A stretch of 64,000 nucleotides of DNA, taken from positions 111,286,568 through 111,350,567 of the forward strand of contig CM077153.1 in NCBI GenBank assembly GCA_039583875.1, read 5' to 3'. Below, piece after piece: positions 32,199-43,600 of this stretch. A program made the position numbers and the translations under genes. Origin of the DNA: Platanthera guangdongensis. Lineage: Eukaryota > Streptophyta > Magnoliopsida > Asparagales > Orchidaceae. The notes under the pieces were generated by a model, which saw nothing but the letters and a program-made list of their open reading frames with translations, was not told the origin of the DNA and made no database searches. Every line of letters starts with the position of its first letter. Position 1 is the first letter of the stretch.

Positions 32199-34104
32199 AT
32201 GGGGCATTATTCACCGCTTGCGGTCTCAACTTTACAGTCCGGCATGGCGAGGCTCGGCGCTTTCTTCACTAATCTTACTGCAAAATGTGAGAAGACAATA
32301 ACCCCAATGAAAACTAAGAAAATAATGAAGAGTGTGACGAGAGGGGAGCCTGTCCGCTCTACTGGATAGAGTTCTGAAAGACAGAAGCCTGTTGAGAACG
32401 CAGTCCGCCATGCCGATATGCATGTGCGCGAGAAGGAGGATGCTATCGTCTCTCACGCTGAACAGCCGTTAAGAAGTGAGAAGTCATTAACTCAGTCGTA
32501 CACCGCCCCCACTCAAAAAACAGCGAACTCGGCGGACACGATTTGCGAAAATAATGAAACCGAAGTGTCATCCCCCAACGCCCAGGAGCCCATTGTTAAC
32601 CTTGGTGAAGATAGGCGGTCTGCGAGAGAAGAAGTTGGGAAAGACGTGCCTTCAAAGGCATTGGTTGCTGCAAACCTTGAGACAGTCCGCGAGAGCCAGC
32701 CAGATTTAGGAAAGGCTGTCGCGAACTCTGCTGAGAAAAGGGGCCCTTCTAAAAAGAAGAGGAAGATGGATAGGTCCACTGTGGCTGACCGAGTTGAAAA
32801 GAAGCTGGGAGCGATGAAAGAGAAAAATATCTCCATGCGGACTGGAGATGCGGACTTGCAGCACAGGCCGCGTGAAAAAGAAGTTCCTGAAAGCGACTTA
32901 GTTACACCGGAGGCCCAAGTCTAGGGAGACCATTCCCTCTCCACGGTCAGTTTGTCCACGGACGAGATACTAGATTCTATAGATGTCGAACAACTGGATC
33001 TCATCAACGAATACTTGCTGGGTGTGCTGCATCCTAAGGTGGAAATCCTTGGAGTTAAGAGCGGTGAGCTCCCCTCTTTATCCACTGCTGAGGAATAAGA
33101 GAAGGAAAGACTGAAAGAGAGGATAGCAGAGCAGAAGAAATAAATCGCCACCCATGTAGCTACGGTCGAGGCGGCCTCGAAGCAGGCCGCGGTGGACAAA
33201 AATGCTGAGGACCTGCGGATAGCCGTAGAGCTGTTGCAGACAGGTAACCTTCAACTGGCGCCTAAATATTTTAAACGTTAGTGGCTTTATAGGTCGCCGC
33301 AGCGGAAGTCGAGGCCGATCAAGATCATCACTGAGACTGATGACATTGTTGTTTCATTAAGCTTTGCTGCTGAAAAAGTGATCTATTATCTTGGTACTTT
33401 GAGTCCGTTGCGGAGTATATTTGAATGTGAAATTGACCTTCTTTGTTGCAGGTAGAAACTCACCACCGGGCTCTATCGAGAGTGGGGAGATTGTGGTTAC
33501 ACCGAATACCGGCGTTGACGCGGGCTCGCTTGCTGAGTCCGCAAGAGGTGAGCAGCCCAGCTTGAATAACATCAGAGAGTTAGAAAAGAAGTTTCAAGCT
33601 GAAATTCAAAAAATTAGAGCGGAGTTAAAGAAGGCGGAAGAGCACGAGAAGGCATCGGCGGAGCGCGAGAAAACCTTAAAGGATCAGATCGCCAGCATCT
33701 CAAGGGCGCTGGAGATGTCTGATAGAGAGAAGAAAAGGCTTGTTGATGATGTCGTATTCTACAAAGGAAAGCACTTGGCGATGGAACGGGAACAGAAAGG
33801 GAAGCGGGCTGCCGAGGTTGTTGAGCAGAGATCGCGATTTCCAGATCGCGTCGCTCCGGAGGTGGTAGCACCAGTAGAGGGTGGCCAACATGCCGCGGAC
33901 GAGGAGCTGGGGCCGGCAATGGAGCCGATGATTCCCATGAGTTGGGTAAAATGGGAGGCCGCTCACATGCACCGGACCATTAACTCCATTCATCATCACA
34001 TCTGTCACTTGTATAGCAAAGTTCTTCAAATAAGTGACAAGGCAGCACACTTGTGCAGGGATAGGACGGATAGGTCAACGCGAACTGAAAATAAAGACCG
34101 CTGA
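32199..34104 (+). pseudogene. Antisense gene A of Tat-2 (coiled-coil protein)
   Basis: Starts MGHYSPLAVSTLQSGMARLG or at the inner ATG 32303. The frame is continuous to about 33400 apart from five stops at 32367, 32922, 33096, 33141 and 33279; all fit CAG or CAA changed to TAG or TAA, and Tat-1 still has CAG at the last. Visible parts: a polar segment with GPSKKKRKMDRS (basic), STDEILDSIDVEQLDLINEY, KYFKR-stop-WLYRSPQRKSRP, IKIITETDDIVVS. After a TTCTTTGTTGCAG acceptor near 33451, an exon encodes a long coiled coil (LEKKFQAEIQKIRAELKK ... LEMSDREKKRL) and HMHRTINSIHHHICHLYSKV. Role unknown. Confidence 0.75.
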
Positions 34105-34534
34105 GTCCGCAAAACTGCGAACTATTCGATTTGTTGATGAATAATTATTTGTGCTTTAAATAATGCTCTATGCTGTGGCTTATGGTGAACTGTGCTGTGC
34201 TTTATGCAGACTAAATTAGATATCCGTTAATTCTATTGTTGTGCATATTGTGATCTGTGACGAACTGCGTTGACTAATGCTGCGTCCGCATTTCAACTAA
34301 TTATACTGCAGCTGGAAAGAGGGGTACGAGTTAGCGGAATGAAAATTATGTCCGCTTTATTTTGTGCTTGAACTTTGCTTGGCAGGTACTCGACTGGAAG
34401 CAACAGTGTGAATTTAAGTTTGTGCCCGCGTTGTTTTTAATTTTTGCTGCATGAACAATTGGATTATAGCGGATTATGCGGACTAAATAAGCGAGATGTG
34501 CGGCCTGGCCAGAAAAGCTGTCAGACCCCACTAC

Positions 34535-34542
34535 TATAAATA
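34535..34542 (+). promoter_or_regulatory. TATA box of antisense gene B (Tat-2)
   Basis: TATAAATA 71 bp before ATG 34606, matching the position in Tat-1. The 430 bp between gene A and this box are non-coding. Confidence 0.6.
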
Positions 34543-34605
34543 TAGCCCCGTTGCTTCTTCTATGCAGGGAAACAGGTGTAGCTGAAGACCCTGCGGCATG
34601 CCAAA

Positions 34606-36468
34606 ATGGTGTCCGCCAGAACTGACGCTGCAGTTGCTTTCCATGCTGCCGACATAGAAAATGCACACTAACGGAGGCCAAACTTGAGGCCTTTGTTGAA
34701 AGAAAAATGGCAGACTCTAATTTGCTTGTGCGCCTTCCCGCCCATGAGGAAAGATTAAACTTTTCAACGACGACTCAGATCGCCATACCCATCGACCACT
34801 TCGATAGCGGATTCAAATTCCCATTATTATGGGAGTATGCTGAAATATTCGAACACTACGGGATGGTGTCTGTCCAGCTCACGCCCAACACCCTTGCCGC
34901 CATTTGCAGCTTTATTTCTTATCTGCGGTCTGAGAAGATAGCCTTCTCAATGAATATTTTCCGCAAAATGTTGTCAGTCCGCTCAATAACATCGTCCGGA
35001 GGCCTCCCTTATAAAGGAGTGATCTACTTCTACTGCAGAGGAATGAAGGTCGTGGGTGTTCCTAACAAGATCCATAACTGGACTTCAAGGTTTTTGATCT
35101 ACGAAGGCGACCTCGGGTTCGTGCATACTCATCCACAAGAGCGCGCAGACTCCGCTTTCAAGAGTCTCCAGCTGGATGAGATGGAGTCCGCCATTGTCAA
35201 ATTTCTTGCTGATGCCAGGCTTGACATCGAGTACTACATCCCGCTGTTATCGAGACTGTCGGGCGTTTCGCGCGAAGAAAGCAAGCTTCTGCGTACTTAT
35301 GGTTTGTATCTGCAGCGACCTGTATGTTAACCCTTGTTCTGTTCTTGCAGCGACCTTGGCTGTGCCTGCCAACCTACCACAGATGCCCAGCGGATTCACA
35401 CCTACTCAAAGGGAAAGGAAACAAGAGATCGCAAGAAAGAGGAAAGAAGATGGGGATCACGCGGCGGACTGCTCCTCTTCTGAAAGCTTTTAGATGCAGG
35501 TCTTTGGCAACCATCAGAAGGATCTGAGGGGGAACCCGATGATCCACTGGCACAGTAAGAACAAGCATGTCCGCTTGTCGACAACGCTTCCATCATGGAA
35601 TAGTTCGAAGATAACCCGCCATGCTCATGTCGCGATCTCCGCGCTCTATGGGAGGCGCAACTTGAGCGACTTGAAGATGGTTGCTGTTGCCGACCTCGCT
35701 CTGCTATCCGCCCAGGCAAGCACGAACAGCGCGGTGACGAACCATTTTGTCTGTTCTCTGGCCAGAGATCTGCTCAGACAAAACGAGCAACTTCAAGAAG
35801 AAAAAAGGGTGATCAAGGAAAGGAATGTGAGGCTAGGGAAAAAGGTCGCTCAGCAAAAGGAAGAGCTGGGGGTGAGTTATATTTGCAGCGGTCTCAGTTT
35901 GAAGTCCGCCGCGAACTGATGTTTGTTCCTTCATTTCTCGCATGTCGCATATGACTTGGAAAATAACAACTTCCAGGCCGCTATGCTCCCCTTTGTGAAG
36001 GAAACCGTTGAGATCGCTATCGAGCAATTTGTCCGCAGCTGCTTCGCAAAGGAAGGGCTGGATGGTGTTCCTTTCCTGCAACTCTTCCCTGAGTTGAAAG
36101 AGCAGGTTGCGGTGATGGAGCGGGCTGCCAAAGGAAAAGACGTCATTGTTGAGGAGGAAGAAGAAGGAGAAGAAGGAAAAGAAGAAGAAGAAGAAGAAGG
36201 AGAAGAAGGCGAAGAAGAAGGTGGGGAAGCCAAGACAATAGCTGATGACACTGGTTCAAGCCAACAAGGCGGAGAACAGTCCGCCGAGTCCGACACCTCT
36301 ACATCTTCCTCTGTTGGCAAGTGCTCGCATAGCGAGTCCGCGACAAGCACTGGTTCAAATGGCAGCAGTGGAAGTGGCTCGGGGGGCTATTCTCCGGAGA
36401 TGGATGTCAAAAGACTAAGCCCAGTACTCCCTGCGGAGAAGAAACAGAAGATCGCCGAGGCAGAATAA
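34606..36468 (+). pseudogene. Antisense gene B of Tat-2 (Transposase_28-like protein)
   Basis: MVSARTDAAVAFHAA, a small deletion and stop, then MADSNLLVRLPAHEERLNF, IPIDHFDSGFKFPLLWEYAE, IFEHYGMVSVQLTPNTLAA, FRKMLSVRSITSSGG, KIHNWTSRFLIYEGDLGFV: about 200 residues open, a Transposase_28-like domain (family recalled, not searched). Exon 2 from about 35351 reads TLAVPANLPQMPSG, a TAG after SSESF, IHWHSKNKHVRLSTTLPSW and a coiled coil ending QQKEELG at 35871. Exon 3 from 35944 reads VAYDLENNNFQAAMLPFVK, FLQLFPELKEQV, a long Glu run and a Ser-rich tail. It is less damaged than the Tat-1 copy. Intron 1 has a clear acceptor (TTCTTGCAG to 35350) but I could not fix its donor. Confidence 0.8.
35872..35943 (+). 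other. Intron 2 of antisense gene B (Tat-2), acceptor lost
   Basis: Donor GTGAGT at 35872 follows KEELG in phase 0. The acceptor position before VAYDLE reads TCGCAT, where Tat-1 has TGTAG. Length 72 bp versus 76 bp in Tat-1. Confidence 0.75.
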
Positions 36469-37269
36469 TGTATTTTTTGTTTTTAGTTTTGTAAATAGTG
36501 CGGACTCAAGTTTAGAGTCCGCCGAATACATGAAAGATGTAACTTGATTTTTGATCAAATATAAAAGGATATTCCGGTATCAGTGTGTCTCCTATAATGT
36601 TCTCTATTTTTTGTACTGACGCAGTTAAGTTCGATCTCCATGTAGCAGTCCGGGTGACGCAAAGATCATCCGTACTGTATAAGTTTCCAACTTGCTAATT
36701 AGGAAATTTTATTAAATAATTCGACCACTGTCCGCCATAAAAAGAATGAGAAGTTTAATTGGTTGTCGAAAAGATCAGGCGAACTCTGACGAGTTCTGAT
36801 AATAGCCCGTGATTCTCTTTGTCAACAAACCTTTTAAGTAAAATGATAATAAGCAATGCGGCCTCATATGTTCTGTTAAACTGCGAGCTGAAAAGACCAA
36901 CCGGGGACCAATCCCGCGGACCGGGCGGCTATAATTTCATAGTTTGCACACATTTTAATAGAGATGATCTATAGCTTGATGATAACTAAGGTAGACAATA
37001 ATCCAGGCCGCGATATTTTATTTGCAGCTCGCCAAGTCCTAGTAACTTGTCAAAAACAACATTACTGGCGGACTCTGATGGATTCCAATTCTAGTCCGCA
37101 TGTAAATAAAGTTTTGCAAGAAAGATCAATCTGAGCAGGTACCACATGTATTTAGTATTGCTTTTCTCATAGTCGGGTCACAAAAATCCTCAAGATCAAT
37201 CCGAACTCGACGGACTGTGTGGACACCATAGTGCAGTCCGTAATAGAGATTGAAATGACTCAGCTCTAG
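36469..37269. other. Spacer downstream of antisense gene B (Tat-2)
   Basis: 800 bp non-coding, rich in GCGGAC and GTCCGC words. A weak hairpin unit lies at 37124-37181. Nothing else recognised. Confidence 0.5.
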
Positions 37270-37708
37270 GTGACCAAGCGGGCAGGTGCAGCCGGAGCGG
37301 CATTGCTTTCCTCGCTGGGTCACAAAGGATGTAAAATCAACCCAAGGTATTGGCGGACTGCGCGGACTTAAATTTTTCAATCCGCGCCTTATCAACTTCC
37401 TGTGAAGAATGAGATACAGGCCTATGTGACCAGGTGGGCAGGTGCGGCCGGAGTTGCATTGCTTTCCTCACGGGGTCACAAAGGCTTTAAGTTCAACGGA
37501 AAGGTTTACCCCCCTCTTTCCTGGAGTAGAACCTAAATTGATCTTTCGGGCAGGTGCGGCCGGAGCAGCATTTCTTTCCTCTGAGATCAACAAGGCTGTG
37601 GGTCTCCTGCAGCCACCGCTTGAGGGTACTAGAGAGTATTCATGGGTACAAACTTGGATGATCTATGGGCAGGTGCCGGATGGCATTGCTTTCCTCTAAG
37701 AGATCACC
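37270..37708. repeat. Covarying hairpin array of Tat-2
   Basis: Four units: 37270-37323 and 37426-37479 with GTGACC/GGTCAC arms, 37538-37590 with TTGATCT/AGATCAA, 37656-37708 with GATGATCT/AGATCACC (one mismatch or bulge). The core GGGCAGGTGCGGCCGGAG and CATTGCTTTCCTC is shared. Order of arm classes is the same as in Tat-1. Confidence 0.85.
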
Positions 37709-38071
37709 AAGGTGTACGCTATCCCTTGCAAGCTTAGTAGAGCTGTCAACCACCCTGTCCCTCCAAAAATGCAGAGGTGGAGTCAGGTACTAGCTGAGAT
37801 CCAAAATCCAATAGCCCACTGCACAAGAATCTGCAAGCTCCCACTACACGGTGCGAAATCTCCCCGCAACACGTGATCATCGTAGTGTTACGCTAATGAC
37901 AACAATTCTTGGTTGGGTCCATGCTGGACTTGGCGATGTCTCCTGGTGTGGTGATTTTTTACTTTGCATGGTAGATAGTAGAAAGTGACTGTGCCCTGTA
38001 CGGAAAAAATTATTAGTCAGAGATTCTTATTGCCATAATCATTGAAATGAGCACAAATGATAAGTGTTTGC
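37709..38071. other. Spacer between hairpin array and integrase end (Tat-2)
   Basis: Non-coding, shared with Tat-1 in its first 250 bp (CACCCTGTCCCTCCA, CTCCCCGCAACACGTGATC). No further signal. Confidence 0.5.
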
Positions 38072-39285
38072 TTAAGCATAAAAATGCTTTAAATCATCGC
38101 CATTCCAAGTATGGTGGACATTTTCTCCGTCATAGGTTTGTAGTTGATATGCTCCATTCCTCAGTACTTTCTTAATGATGAATGGTCCATTCCAGTTTGC
38201 GTTTAGCTTGCCTACTGAACCAGTTCTTGTGGCCGCATCTAATTTCTTCAAGATGAGATCTCCCACCGAAAAATGCTTAATCCTGATGTTCTTGTCAAAA
38301 TATCTGGCCATTCTTTGCTTGACTTCCTCTTTCCTGACGGTGGCTTCTTCCCTCAATTCTTCAATTTGATTCAAGCTATGTCTCATATTCTTGTCGTTAA
38401 TCTCAAGCCAGTATTCCCAACTTTGCCTGGCCAATAAGACCCTAGGAGTCGGAACCTCAAATTCTACCGGGATGAGAGCCTCTGAACCGTGAGATAGTTT
38501 GAAAGGAGTTTCTCCGGTAGTTGTGGATGGGGTTGTTCTAAGGGTCCACAGAACTGAAGGAAGCTCCTCTGCCCAGTTGCCCCTCAGATTCTGCACTTTC
38601 TTTTTTAGCAAGTTATGTATCTGTTTATTCGCAGCTTCTGCCTGACCATTACTTCTGGGATGATGAACTGACGAGAACCGCAGCTCTATGCCAACTTGTT
38701 TGCAAAAATTCTTCATCTCTTCATTGTTGAACTGCGGCCCATTTTCCGTAATTATTGCCATCGGAATCCCATGCCTGCAAATTATCTCCCCCCACAATAC
38801 TTTTTTATCACCTGCGTTGTTGTATTTGCTAGCGCCTTGGCTTCAATTCATTTGTTGAAATAATCAATCATGACCAAGATAAAGCACCGCTGTCCGCTCG
38901 CCATGGGAAATGGCCCGAGGAGGTCCATTCCCCAAACCGCAAAAGGCCAGGGCGTGGTGATTTACACAAGTCGCTGCGATGATATGAGTTGAAGCGGAGC
39001 AAATTTTTGGCATTGGGCACACTTCTTTGCATAGGATTCAGAATCTTTTCTCATTGTGGGCCAGAAGTATCCTTGCCGCAATATTCTTCTTTCCACAGTT
39101 CTGGCACCTGAATAACTGCCACACTCTTCAGAGTGAATTTCTCGGAACACCACAAGAACTTCTTCTTCAGATACGCATCTCGCCATTGCAGAGAGGAAAG
39201 TCTTTCTATAGAGAATTCCAGAGATAAGCTTGTAGTTGGCTGCTTTCATTCTGAATCTTCTCTTATCTTTCAAAGCCTGCGGCAA
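38072..39285 (-). pseudogene. pol: Integrase (Tat-2)
   Basis: N-terminal zinc region FREIHSEECGSYSGARTVER ... CAQCQKFAP has Tyr in place of the second His. The core reads WGEIICRHGIPMAIITENGP, QFNNEEMKNFCKQVGIEL, HHPRSNGQAEAANKQ: the second catalytic Asp is Glu (TENG for TDNG). C-terminus RYFDKNIRIKHFSVGDLILK to HTWNGDDLKHFYA. Stops lie between 38797 and 38962. It would be inactive. Confidence 0.9.
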
Positions 39286-39312
39286 TTCTCCTGTCGAGAG
39301 ATATGATTTGAA

Positions 39313-39783
39313 TTAGTCCATCCAAGAGGGTCGTTGATCTATCTGCATCAATTCCCATTCTTCCGTAGCAGGGTAAAAAAGCTCCGAAGTTGTCTCTCCC
39401 GAGGGGAAGCCGAACTTTGCTAGCTCGTCTGCCTCTGCATTGTATACTCTTGAAACATATTCAATAGTGAACCTCTTAAACTTTACAATCTCCGCTTTTA
39501 CCAGCATTAAGAATTTCCTCAAGGCAGGTTCTTTGGTTTCAAAATTCCCCAATACTTGGGACGCCACTAATAGCGAGTCGGTTTTAACATGCGCAAAATC
39601 TATTCCCAACTCTTTTGCAAACCGCAGACCCGCTAAAAGTACTTCATATTCTGCTTGGTTATTGGTGGTTGGGAAAGAGAACCTTATGGCCTGTTTTAAT
39701 TTGACCCCGTTGGGGTTAATGAGGACTACTCCCGCTCCCGAGGAGTTTTTGCCTGAAGCACCATCTATGTAGATTGTCCATGC
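39313..39783 (-). pseudogene. pol: Second RNase H (Tat-2)
   Basis: Reads MDGASGKNSSGAGVVLINPN, TTNNQAEYEVLLAGLRFAKE, VKTDSLLVASQVLGNF, EYVSRVYNAEADELAKFG, the aRNH domain typical of Tat. One frame break separates the start from MGIDFAHVKTDS. Confidence 0.85.
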
Positions 39784-39817
39784 TAGTGTGGATTGATCGG
39801 CTTGTTTAGCATTAGAC

Positions 39818-40560
39818 TTAGTTGTGTCTATTAAAAAAATCTGCTAATACTTGCACTTTGATAGCCGTTCGGGGTACATATGAAATATGAAACTCACTGA
39901 GTTCAATTGCCCATTTGGCTAGTCTTCCAGAGTGCTCTGGTTTTTCAAGGATACTTTTTAGCGGCTGATCGGTTATCACCCTGATTGAGTGCGCTTGGAA
40001 GTATGGTCGAAGCCTTCTGGCAGACATTACTAACGCTAGTGCGAGCTTCTCAAGGATCAGATGCCTGGTTTCAGCATTCTTCAATATGTGGCTGACATAA
40101 TATACCAGATATTGCCTTCTACCTTCCTCTCTAATAAGGACTGAGCTTATTGCTTCCGAAACTACTCCTAGATAGATGAATAACATTTCTCTAGTGCGAG
40201 GACTTTGAAGTAAAGGAGTGGAGGTGAGCTGCTTTTTGAGTTACTTAAAAGCTTCTTCGCACTCTTTAGTCCATTCAAATTTGGAACCTCCATGAAGAGT
40301 TTTGAAGAACGAGGCACTCTTATCCCCTACTCCGTAAATAATTCTCCCAAGTCCTGCCAGCCTTCCCCCTAATTGTTGAACTTCTTTTGGGGAGCGAGGT
40401 GATGGCATGTTGAGGATCGCCTTAACCTTATCTGGGTTAGGGGCAAACCCCTCGGGGGTATGAGATGACCGAGGAATTTTCCTTTATTTGCTCCAAAGAT
40501 ACATGTCAACGGATTCAACTTCATGTTATACCTTCGTAAAGTAGTGAATGTTTCTATGAG
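39818..40560 (-). pseudogene. pol: RT connection and RNase H (Tat-2)
   Basis: From about 40560: RRYNMKLNPLTCIFGANKGK, LGHLIPPRG, a frameshift, then FEWTKECEEAFK-like sequence. MLFIYLGVVSEAISSVLIRE, YYVSHILKNAETRHLILEKL, AHSIRVITDQPLKSILEKPE, HSGRLAKWAIELSEF follow to 39818. Confidence 0.8.
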
Positions 40561-40566
40561 ATTTTG

Positions 40567-41184
40567 CTAATGCAAAGCAAAGGTTTTACTTTTAATAAGG
40601 AGGTCATCGACATATACTTCAAGATTCCTTCCTTTTTTTTTAAACACAATGTCCATCATGTGCTGATAGGTAGCGCCTGTGTTTTTTAATCCGAAGGGCA
40701 TTACTAGATAACAGTAACAACCATCATTGGTAATAAAGGACGTATGGGGGATGTCAGGCTTATGCATCCTAATCTGGTGATAACCAGAAAATGCATCTAA
40801 AAAACTCATAAATGGATATCCAACCGCAGAATCTAATAAAGCATCTATTCGAGGCAGCGGATAGCAATCTTTTGGGCATGCTTTATTTAACTTGGTAAAG
40901 TCAACACACATCCTCCATTTTCCTCCCGGCTTCCTTACCATTACAACATTTGATACCCAATCCGGGTATTGGATTTCACGAATGAACTTAGCCTTTAGAA
41001 GCTTTGCAATCTCTTCCTTGATTGGCTCGGCTAGCTTCGTCGCCACTTCCCGCTTTTTTTGTTGAACAGGTTTGAAGTCGGGAGCAATGTTGAGGTGATG
41101 ACATGCTACATCAGGATCCACTCCTGGCATGTCTTCCGCATCCCGGGCGAAAACATCCAGGTTCTTCAATAAGCACGCGATCAA
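40567..41184 (-). pseudogene. pol: Reverse transcriptase (Tat-2)
   Basis: About 205 open residues: MIACLLKNLDVFARDAEDMP, GVDPDVACHHLNI, KLLKAKFIREIQYPDWVSNV, GKWRMCVDFTKLNKACPKD, SFLDAFSGYHQIRM, MPFGLKNTGATYQHMM, and an intact LEVYVDDLLIKSK catalytic box. It ends at a TAG at the LH-Q position (40567), probably CAG to TAG. Confidence 0.9.
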
Positions 41185-41364
41185 CTCTTCTTTTTCTTCC
41201 TCGGGTAACTCTTAGTTGATTGTAAGTCTTTTTTCTTCATCTGCGATAATTGAAATTACTTGGGTTGCTTTAGCAGGTTCCAAGTGAATCCCCTCCTGGA
41301 TTTCTTCCTGACCTCCGGTCTCTCCTTGGGGAGCCTTTTCTTCTGAGGCGGCGACTAGAGTCGC

Positions 41365-42066
41365 CTAGGGAGGCATTTGCTCAATCATGTTGACTGTTTT
41401 GACATAGCACTCTCGTGCCTCCCTTGGGTTGCATCTAACCGTGTATTGCTTTCCTCCTGCTGTGAACTTGATTGCCAAATGATAGGTGCAAACTATTGCC
41501 CGATATTCATTAAGGAGAGGTCTTCCAAAGATGGCGCAATAACTGCTGGCCACATCAATTATTACAAACGTGATAAGCTTTGTCACTCCCCCGAGTGTTA
41601 CTGAGAGTGTAACGCTTCCTTCAACTTCCTTGTTTTCGCCCGTGAAGCCATACAGTGGCCCTTCGATGGAGAGCAAAGTCTTTCCAGACCTTAGGGCCTC
41701 ATAAGCACTTTTGAATATAAGATTGACAGAACTTTCGGTGTCAACCAAAATTCTTGAAACTGTGTAGTTCTTAATGATTGCTCTGATCACGATAGCGTCG
41801 TTGAAGGGGTTTGCCGTCTTTGGGAGATCATCTGGATCAAAAGTAACGATTTCCATTGGTGGAGCTGTGGAATTCATAGCTACTTCATGCCGTGAGATCT
41901 TTGCCAAAGAAGACTTCCTGCTTGATTCTGCACCCACTCCTCTGTGGATGCAAAAGAGATCACCGAGGACACCTACGTCGTCTGCGTCGACGCATTCTCC
42001 AATCTTGATGTTGCCATAGTATTCCACTTTCTCAATGTCTTCATCCTCCCGGAAGACCTCAGCCAC
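41365..42066 (-). pseudogene. pol: Aspartic protease (Tat-2)
   Basis: Reads GVGAESSRKSSLAKISRHEV, LPKTANPFNDAIVIRAIIKN, VSRILVDTESSVNLIFKSAY, GFTGENKEVEGSVTLSVTLG, SSYCAIFGRPLLNEYRA, EARECYVKTVNMIEQMPP. The active site is DTES, with Glu for the catalytic-loop Gly (D-T-G-S), so the domain is probably dead although the frame is open. Confidence 0.85.
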
Positions 42067-43560
42067 CTCCTTACCTTAGTGGTGGACGGATTTGATGAGG
42101 CCTCTTTTACTCCGAGACCCTTCATTTTCCCTGCGGCAAGTAGCCGCTCCACAAGCTGTCGGAGAGCTCTGTAATCCTCAGTTGGGTGCCCTTTCTCCTT
42201 GTGGAATGCACAAAAAAGATCCGAGTTTCGAGTTTTTCCTTCTGCCTTTTGGAATTCTTTCTTTAACTCAGTCTTTTTCTGCAGGATTTGGAGAACTTCA
42301 TCTACAGTTAGGCCCATAGCAACGAGCTCTTCCATAGGACCGTGGCTTTGCTGATCATTTGAGAATGAGCCATCCCGAATTTGAAGGACAAGCAGGATCT
42401 GAGGAGTTACAGGAGCAGGGGTAGCGGCCAGCGATGGTTTCTGCTCATGAAAATATTGATGACTTTGATAAGGCTGCTTGTACCGGAAATTTCTTCCCCT
42501 GTGTGCCAGAGGCCGATACTCTGGTAAAGGGCGGATGCTCGATCACTTGCAGAGGAATTTGTGGTGTCCCTCCTTTTGGCCTTTGTCGTTAAGTTGGATA
42601 CATATGAAGGGTTGGCACTCTCTCCTTCAATGAAGGTGTTAGCCAAGGCTATCAGATCCTGGAAGGTGGTCGGTTCTTTGGTGGTTGCTTCAAACTTCAA
42701 TGGACCTTCCTTAAGTCCGTTGATTCGGGCGATTTTATAGAACTCGGGATCCACGTTCTTGACCACCAGTTTCTCCTTCTGGAAGCGATCCACAAACTGT
42801 GCTACCGACTCATTGTCTGATTGCTGGATCTTGAAGAGGGTAGCTAGTCCACTCTTCCTCTTCCTGGAAGTGGCAAACCTTAGCAGGAGCTCTTGACGTA
42901 GCTCGGCAAAACTGGCGATGGATCCGGGATATAGTTCATGGAACCATTCTCGGGCCTGGCTGTCGAAAGTGGTTACTAAGAACTTGCACTTCAATCCATC
43001 TGACAAACACCTCATTGCTACGACATCTTCAAAGGCTTGGAGATGAGCGACCGGGTCTGTTTCTCCAGTGTAAAATGGGATGCGAGGTTCTCTGAAGTTA
43101 TTAGGAGCCTGCTCCTGACGGATCTTATCAACAAAAGGGGACTCCCTGGCTTGAGCTATAGCAGGAATCACAGGAGGTCCCTCGACCTGGTCATCCTCAG
43201 TAAAGTTAAGGCTACGGGCTGGAGTCCCTCTAGCTACTTCGTGGAAAAAATCCATAAGCGGAGCGATCTTGTAGGTCCGTGGCCTCAGTGGAACTACGGG
43301 CTGGATGGCGCGCCGGCTGGCGGTGGCGTCGCAGCAGGTGCTTGGCGGACTGGGATTTGGCGGACTGCCTCATCCGCGAAGGCCGCTATAGGCTGATCGA
43401 ATCGCTGGGTAAGTGCGACCAGAGCCTGGCTGATTGCGTCGAGGCGCTGGTCGTCTCTCATCGGGACTGTTCGGCCTATCTCCAGCATCGGTCGAGCGCG
43501 TCCCGCAGGTCATCGGATGTGCTCGAGCGACCTGAACGGGCACGCTAATGAGATGATCGG
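41973..43560 (-). pseudogene. gag: gag (Tat-2)
   Basis: From the N-terminus near 43560 (broken) to MDFFHEVARGTPARSLNF at 43255: PFVDKIRQEQAPNNFREPRI, FYTGETDPVAHLQAFEDVVA, CKFLVTTFDSQAREWFHELY, LRFATSRKRKSGLATLFKI, VAQFVDRFQKEKL, TFQDLIALANTFIEGE. A shift near 42560 leads to MEELVAMGLTVDEVLQILQ (42335). The zinc knuckle is CAFHKEKGHPTEDY, the last Cys replaced by Tyr (Tat-4 keeps Cys). Confidence 0.85.
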
Positions 43561-43600
43561 CGATCTGACGTCTCGGTCCGCGAGTTTCAATGATAGCTTG

